This document shows, one piece after another, positions 14,445 through 17,590 of a stretch of 17,590 bases of DNA. This DNA comes from CAYRHS01 sp964424125. Its GTDB lineage: Bacteria > Actinomycetota > Acidimicrobiia > IMCC26256 > JAOSJL01. The notes beneath the pieces are model-generated. The model saw only the letters and a list, made by a program, of their open reading frames with translations. It was not told where the DNA came from and ran no database searches. The position numbers and the translations under genes are program-made. Location of the stretch: assembly GCA_964424125.1 (NCBI GenBank), contig CAYRHS010000058.1, positions 1 through 17,590 of the forward strand, in the 5' to 3' direction. Each line of letters opens with the position of its first letter. Positions within the stretch are counted from its first letter, which is position 1.

Positions 14445-15392
14445 TCAGTGGCTCTGGAGCACCGCGTCGTCGGCCATGTCGGCGAAGAGCGAGTCGGCAC
14501 CGGACGGGTGCACGACCGACGCGCCGCCGACGGTCCCGGCGGTTCCGGGCATGGTGACGTTGCGGACCGCGTCAGCGGGCACGGCGAGGCCCAGCCGCGC
14601 CAGGTTGTAGAGCTCGCCGAGGCCGATTCCGTCGAGCTGCGTGTGGCGTCCGAGGATGGCCAGCGCCTTCACCGTTCCGACAGCATCGGTGTGCTGGACC
14701 TGGAGCTGGCGCAGCGCCGAGATGATGAGGAGTCCCTGGTTCTCGGTGCGGGTGAAGTCGCCGTCCGTGAACCCTTTCCGGTTGCGTGAGAACGCGAGCG
14801 CCTCGGCTCCGTTCAGGTGGTTCGGCCCCGCCGCGAAGTGCGCACCCGAGGCGTCGTCGTCGTGGGGCTCGGGGATGTCCACGTCGACACCGCCGAGCTC
14901 GTCGACCATGGCCGTCAGTCCCTCGAAGTCGGTCGAGATGGCGTACTGGATGTGCACGCCCACGAGCTGGCCGACGGTGTCCGCCAACAGGCGTGGACCG
15001 CCGAGAGAGAAGGCGTTGTTGATCTTCTGGGTGCCGTGACCGGGAATCGGGACGTAGGTGTCCCGGGGGATGTTCAAGATCGTCGCCTGACCGGCGGCGG
15101 GGTTCACGCCGACGAGATGGATGGCATCGCCGAGGCCGCCGCCCGCTCCGGGCCGGGCATCCGAGCCGATCGCGAGCAGGAACACGGGCTCACCGGGGAC
15201 GGGCGTGTAGTGGGCCTCGGCCACCTTCTCGATCTTCAGGTACGTGGTGCCGGACGCGAAGGGCACGTGGATACCGAGGGACCACAAGGTGACGACGAGG
15301 ACCAGCGCCGCGACCAGCGTGGCGGGCACCGCGGTCACGATGGTCATCGTCCTGCGCAGCCAACGGCGTTTGTGCACACGGGTGGTGCTCAC
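14445..15392 (-). CDS. LytR-CpsA-Psr (LCP) family cell-wall glycopolymer ligase
   Basis: A 315-residue protein: basic N-terminus, one membrane helix (~15–38), then an extracellular LCP domain with LLAIGSDARPG (~72–82), NIPRDTYVPIPGHGTQKINNAF (R110, K123) and AEALAFSRNRKGFTDGDFTR (~196–215). LCP enzymes transfer lipid-linked glycopolymers to peptidoglycan or related acceptors using conserved arginines around the pyrophosphate. The central PRDT and KIN motifs are intact, but the usual RSD after GSD reads LGD, and the usual DxxRxxRQ reads DFTRTENQ. The start is a GTG at 15392 overlapping the upstream lipoprotein stop (GTGA). Confidence 0.88.
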   Translation of the reverse strand: MSTTRVHKRRWLRRTMTIVTAVPATLVAALVLVVTLWSLGIHVPFASGTTYLKIEKVAEAHYTPVPGEPVFLLAIGSDARPGAGGGLGDAIHLVGVNPAAGQATILNIPRDTYVPIPGHGTQKINNAFSLGGPRLLADTVGQLVGVHIQYAISTDFEGLTAMVDELGGVDVDIPEPHDDDASGAHFAAGPNHLNGAEALAFSRNRKGFTDGDFTRTENQGLLIISALRQLQVQHTDAVGTVKALAILGRHTQLDGIGLGELYNLARLGLAVPADAVRNVTMPGTAGTVGGASVVHPSGADSLFADMADDAVLQSH

Positions 15393-16036
15393 CGCGACAC
15401 CTCGGCGCTGTCGTCGGCACTCGGGTCCGCGGGAGTGTCTCGCTCCACGGCCAGGTCGTAGCTGCCGATCTTCCAGTCGAAGCCTTCCGGCACCAGGACG
15501 AGCTCACCGAGCCGGGCGATCCGCAGCGGGCCCGCGTCGGTGGCGGTCTCGATGTCGAGGGCGAGCGTCGCCGCGACCAGCACGACGTTGCCCGCTCGAT
15601 CGGCGAGGCCGTCGAGGTTCACCGTCGCGGTCTTGGCTGCGATGTCCTTCGTGGCCGGTCCGATGCCCTCGTCGACCAGGGACGCCCGGTCGGGGCCCTC
15701 GAGCGTGGCTGCCGCGAACGGCGTGAAGAGCTCGGACACCGCGTCGGCGTCCTTGCCCGTGAGCGGGTCGACGGTGGCGCGCTGCACGTAGGTGTCGACG
15801 AGCGCGGTGATCTGTTCCACCACCGGGGCCGGCAGCTCGGTCGGGGGACCGGCGCTCTCCACGTTCACGGAGCCGACCGAGAAGCCGACGTCGGCCGTCA
15901 CGGGCTGGGTCGCTTCCGGCTGGGCCTCGCGTTCGTCGCTCCCGCCACCGCCGCTCGAGCAGCCTGCGACCACGACGACACCCGCGAGGGCCAGCGCCAG
16001 CAATCGGCGGCGGAGCCCGGCTCCTCCGAGCCTCAT
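15389..16036 (-). CDS. Secreted lipoprotein of unknown function, partner of LCP
   Basis: From the ATG at 16036 the 215-residue product has a lipoprotein signal peptide: RRR, hydrophobic LLALALAGVVVVAG, and a lipobox VAGC with C26 as lipid attachment site, followed by a Gly/Ser/acidic linker. The mature domain (PAPVVEQITALVDTYVQRATVDPLTG … IGSYDLAVERD) reads as a mixed alpha/beta domain, distantly like NTF2-type secreted domains, but I cannot assign a family. Alternative starts at 16084 (ATG) or farther up would only lengthen the N-terminus before the signal peptide. No clear Shine-Dalgarno is seen for any of them. It overlaps LCP by GTGA, so it is probably a cell-wall assembly partner. Confidence 0.7.
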   Translation of the reverse strand: MRLGGAGLRRRLLALALAGVVVVAGCSSGGGGSDEREAQPEATQPVTADVGFSVGSVNVESAGPPTELPAPVVEQITALVDTYVQRATVDPLTGKDADAVSELFTPFAAATLEGPDRASLVDEGIGPATKDIAAKTATVNLDGLADRAGNVVLVAATLALDIETATDAGPLRIARLGELVLVPEGFDWKIGSYDLAVERDTPADPSADDSAEVSR

Positions 16037-16096
16037 GGTGCCGTCAGAATCGCACTGTTGCTGCTGGGGCGGGTGGATGCTCATGGGGCCCGTGTT

Positions 16097-16110
16097 GCAT
16101 TTCGAAATGC
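16097..16110. promoter_or_regulatory. Palindromic operator candidate GCATTTCGAAATGC
   Basis: A perfect 14-bp palindrome overlaps the −35 box and spacer of the regulator promoter. It also overlaps a second imperfect dyad, TTTCG-N6-CGAAA (16100–16115). On the opposite strand it falls near the expected start site of a TAGTTT −10 (16114–16119) facing the lipoprotein gene. The position suits repression by the adjacent DtxR-family protein. Confidence 0.5.
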
Positions 16111-16113
16111 CGA

Positions 16114-16119
16114 AAACTA
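16114..16119 (-). promoter_or_regulatory. Possible −10 box (TAGTTT) for the lipoprotein–LCP operon
   Basis: TAGTTT on the minus strand fits TANNNT and would start RNA near 16107, within the palindrome. No convincing −35 is seen. Low confidence. Confidence 0.3.
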
Positions 16120-16161
16120 GATTCTCCGAGTTCGAACCTGTGGATCGCAAGTCGGGAAGCT

Positions 16162-16839
16162 GTGGAAAACAAGCTCTCGAAACCGGAACGCGAGACGTTG
16201 AAATCGATCTACCGGCTCACGATCGGCGGCTCCGAAGCGCACACGGGTGACCTCGCCGACCGGCTCGGTGTGAGCCCGGGCACCGCCTCGGCCACCGTGA
16301 AGCGCCTGGCCGAGGCAGGTCTCGTGCACCACGAGCCCTACAAGGGTGTGGAGCTGAGCGACGACGGTCGGCGCGAGGCGATCGCCACCATCCGCCGGCA
16401 CCGTATCGTCGAGCGGTTCCTCGCCGACATGCTCGGCTACGCGTGGAACGAGGCCGACCGCCTGGCGACCGCGTTCGAGCACGAGCTCCCCCAGGAGGTG
16501 GAGGACCGCATCTACGTCGCGCTCGACCGGCCCGCTTCCTGCCCGCACGGCTTCCCGATCCCCGCGCCCGAGGTCGTCGAGCTGCCGGCGATGCCTCCGC
16601 TCTACGACCTGGAGCCGGGAGATCGGGCCGTCGTCGCGGTGCCGGGCTCGACCGACCCCGCGGTCGCGGAGTTCCTCGACACGCTCGGGCTGCGGCCCGG
16701 GACCGAGGTCGAGGTTCGTGAGAAGCACCCGTTCGACGGTCCGCTCGTGGTGCGGGTCGAAGGGCGGGAGCGCACGCTCGGGCGCACGGTCGCCAACCAG
16801 GTGTTCGTCCAGAACCAGACGTCGAGAACGGGAGACTGA
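16162..16839 (+). CDS. DtxR/MntR-family metal-dependent repressor
   Basis: The 225-residue product has the three-domain DtxR layout: winged helix (~8–65; TGDLADRLGVSPGTASATVKRL recognition region), dimerisation/metal domain (~70–140, ending in the family hallmark CPHGFPIP), and a C-terminal FeoA/SH3-like domain (~148–217; LEPGDRAVVAV … LGLRPGTEVEV). By eye alignment H80, E84, E106 and H107 match DtxR ligands, while DtxR H98 is aspartate (D99), C102 is threonine (T103) and M10 is glutamate (E11). The metal sensed is therefore unclear; manganese or iron is usual. The GTG at 16162 follows GGGAAG. It stands two bases before the hppA start. Confidence 0.85.
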   Translation: MENKLSKPERETLKSIYRLTIGGSEAHTGDLADRLGVSPGTASATVKRLAEAGLVHHEPYKGVELSDDGRREAIATIRRHRIVERFLADMLGYAWNEADRLATAFEHELPQEVEDRIYVALDRPASCPHGFPIPAPEVVELPAMPPLYDLEPGDRAVVAVPGSTDPAVAEFLDTLGLRPGTEVEVREKHPFDGPLVVRVEGRERTLGRTVANQVFVQNQTSRTGD

Positions 16840-16841
16840 AC

Positions 16842-17590
<749 letters not shown>

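Larger units (their letters stand above)
16095..16123 (+). promoter_or_regulatory. Promoter of the DtxR-family gene
   Basis: TTGCAT (16095–16100), 17-base spacer, TAGATT (16118–16123). The distance to the GTG at 16162 leaves a short 5' leader with GGGAAG as ribosome-binding site. A palindrome overlaps the −35 and spacer. Confidence 0.55.

Overview
The window is high-GC bacterial DNA with many GTG starts, four-base start/stop overlaps and an actinobacterial-type Tad/Flp pilus locus. This points to Actinomycetota. The gene order HAD-IB phosphatase / CpaE-like / tadA / tadB / tadC / DUF4244 pilin / TadE-like / Rv3654c-like, followed by a DUF1998 helicase in the opposite orientation, matches what I recall of the Mycobacterium tuberculosis Rv3661–Rv3654c plus Rv3649 neighbourhood. 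The proteins are divergent enough that a non-mycobacterial lineage, for example an acidimicrobial one, is more likely; the class is inference. No gene-free stretch exceeds 300 bases, and I see no tRNA, rRNA, CRISPR array or insertion sequence.

Positions 1–3875 (+) hold two related membrane or extracellular beta-propeller (TolB/WD40-like) proteins of the anti-sigma type. The second is preceded by, and overlaps, an ECF sigma-factor gene. All three reading frames are broken: two compensating frame changes in the first propeller gene, one plus a missing N-terminus in the sigma gene, and one in the second propeller gene. The remaining 13.7 kb shows no such breaks. This is either a decaying signalling cassette or a local cluster of sequence errors. 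A 24-codon membrane microprotein gene (3940–4014) follows, then a large hairpin acting on two convergent units.

Positions 4108–6002 (−) encode a PLP-dependent D-cysteine desulfhydrase/ACC deaminase-like enzyme and an upstream HAD-IB phosphatase with a C-terminal membrane helix; the two overlap by ATGA. Divergently, 6131–10668 (+) is a compact Tad operon: CpaE-like protein, TadA ATPase, TadB and TadC membrane proteins, a Flp-type pilin, and two TadE/TadG-like pseudopilins. It sits behind a good TTGACA/TAGGTT promoter. Consecutive genes mostly overlap by GTGA. A short-chain dehydrogenase (10795–11595, +) follows and converges on a DUF6941-type protein and an MrfA-like repair helicase (both −).

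The last part contains an LCP-family cell-wall ligase with an upstream lipoprotein (− operon, 14445–16036). Divergent from it is a DtxR/MntR-family metalloregulator followed two bases later by the start of a membrane proton pyrophosphatase (hppA), which is cut by the window end. The divergent promoter region carries a perfect 14-bp palindrome between the −35 and −10 boxes of the regulator, a likely operator for one or both directions.
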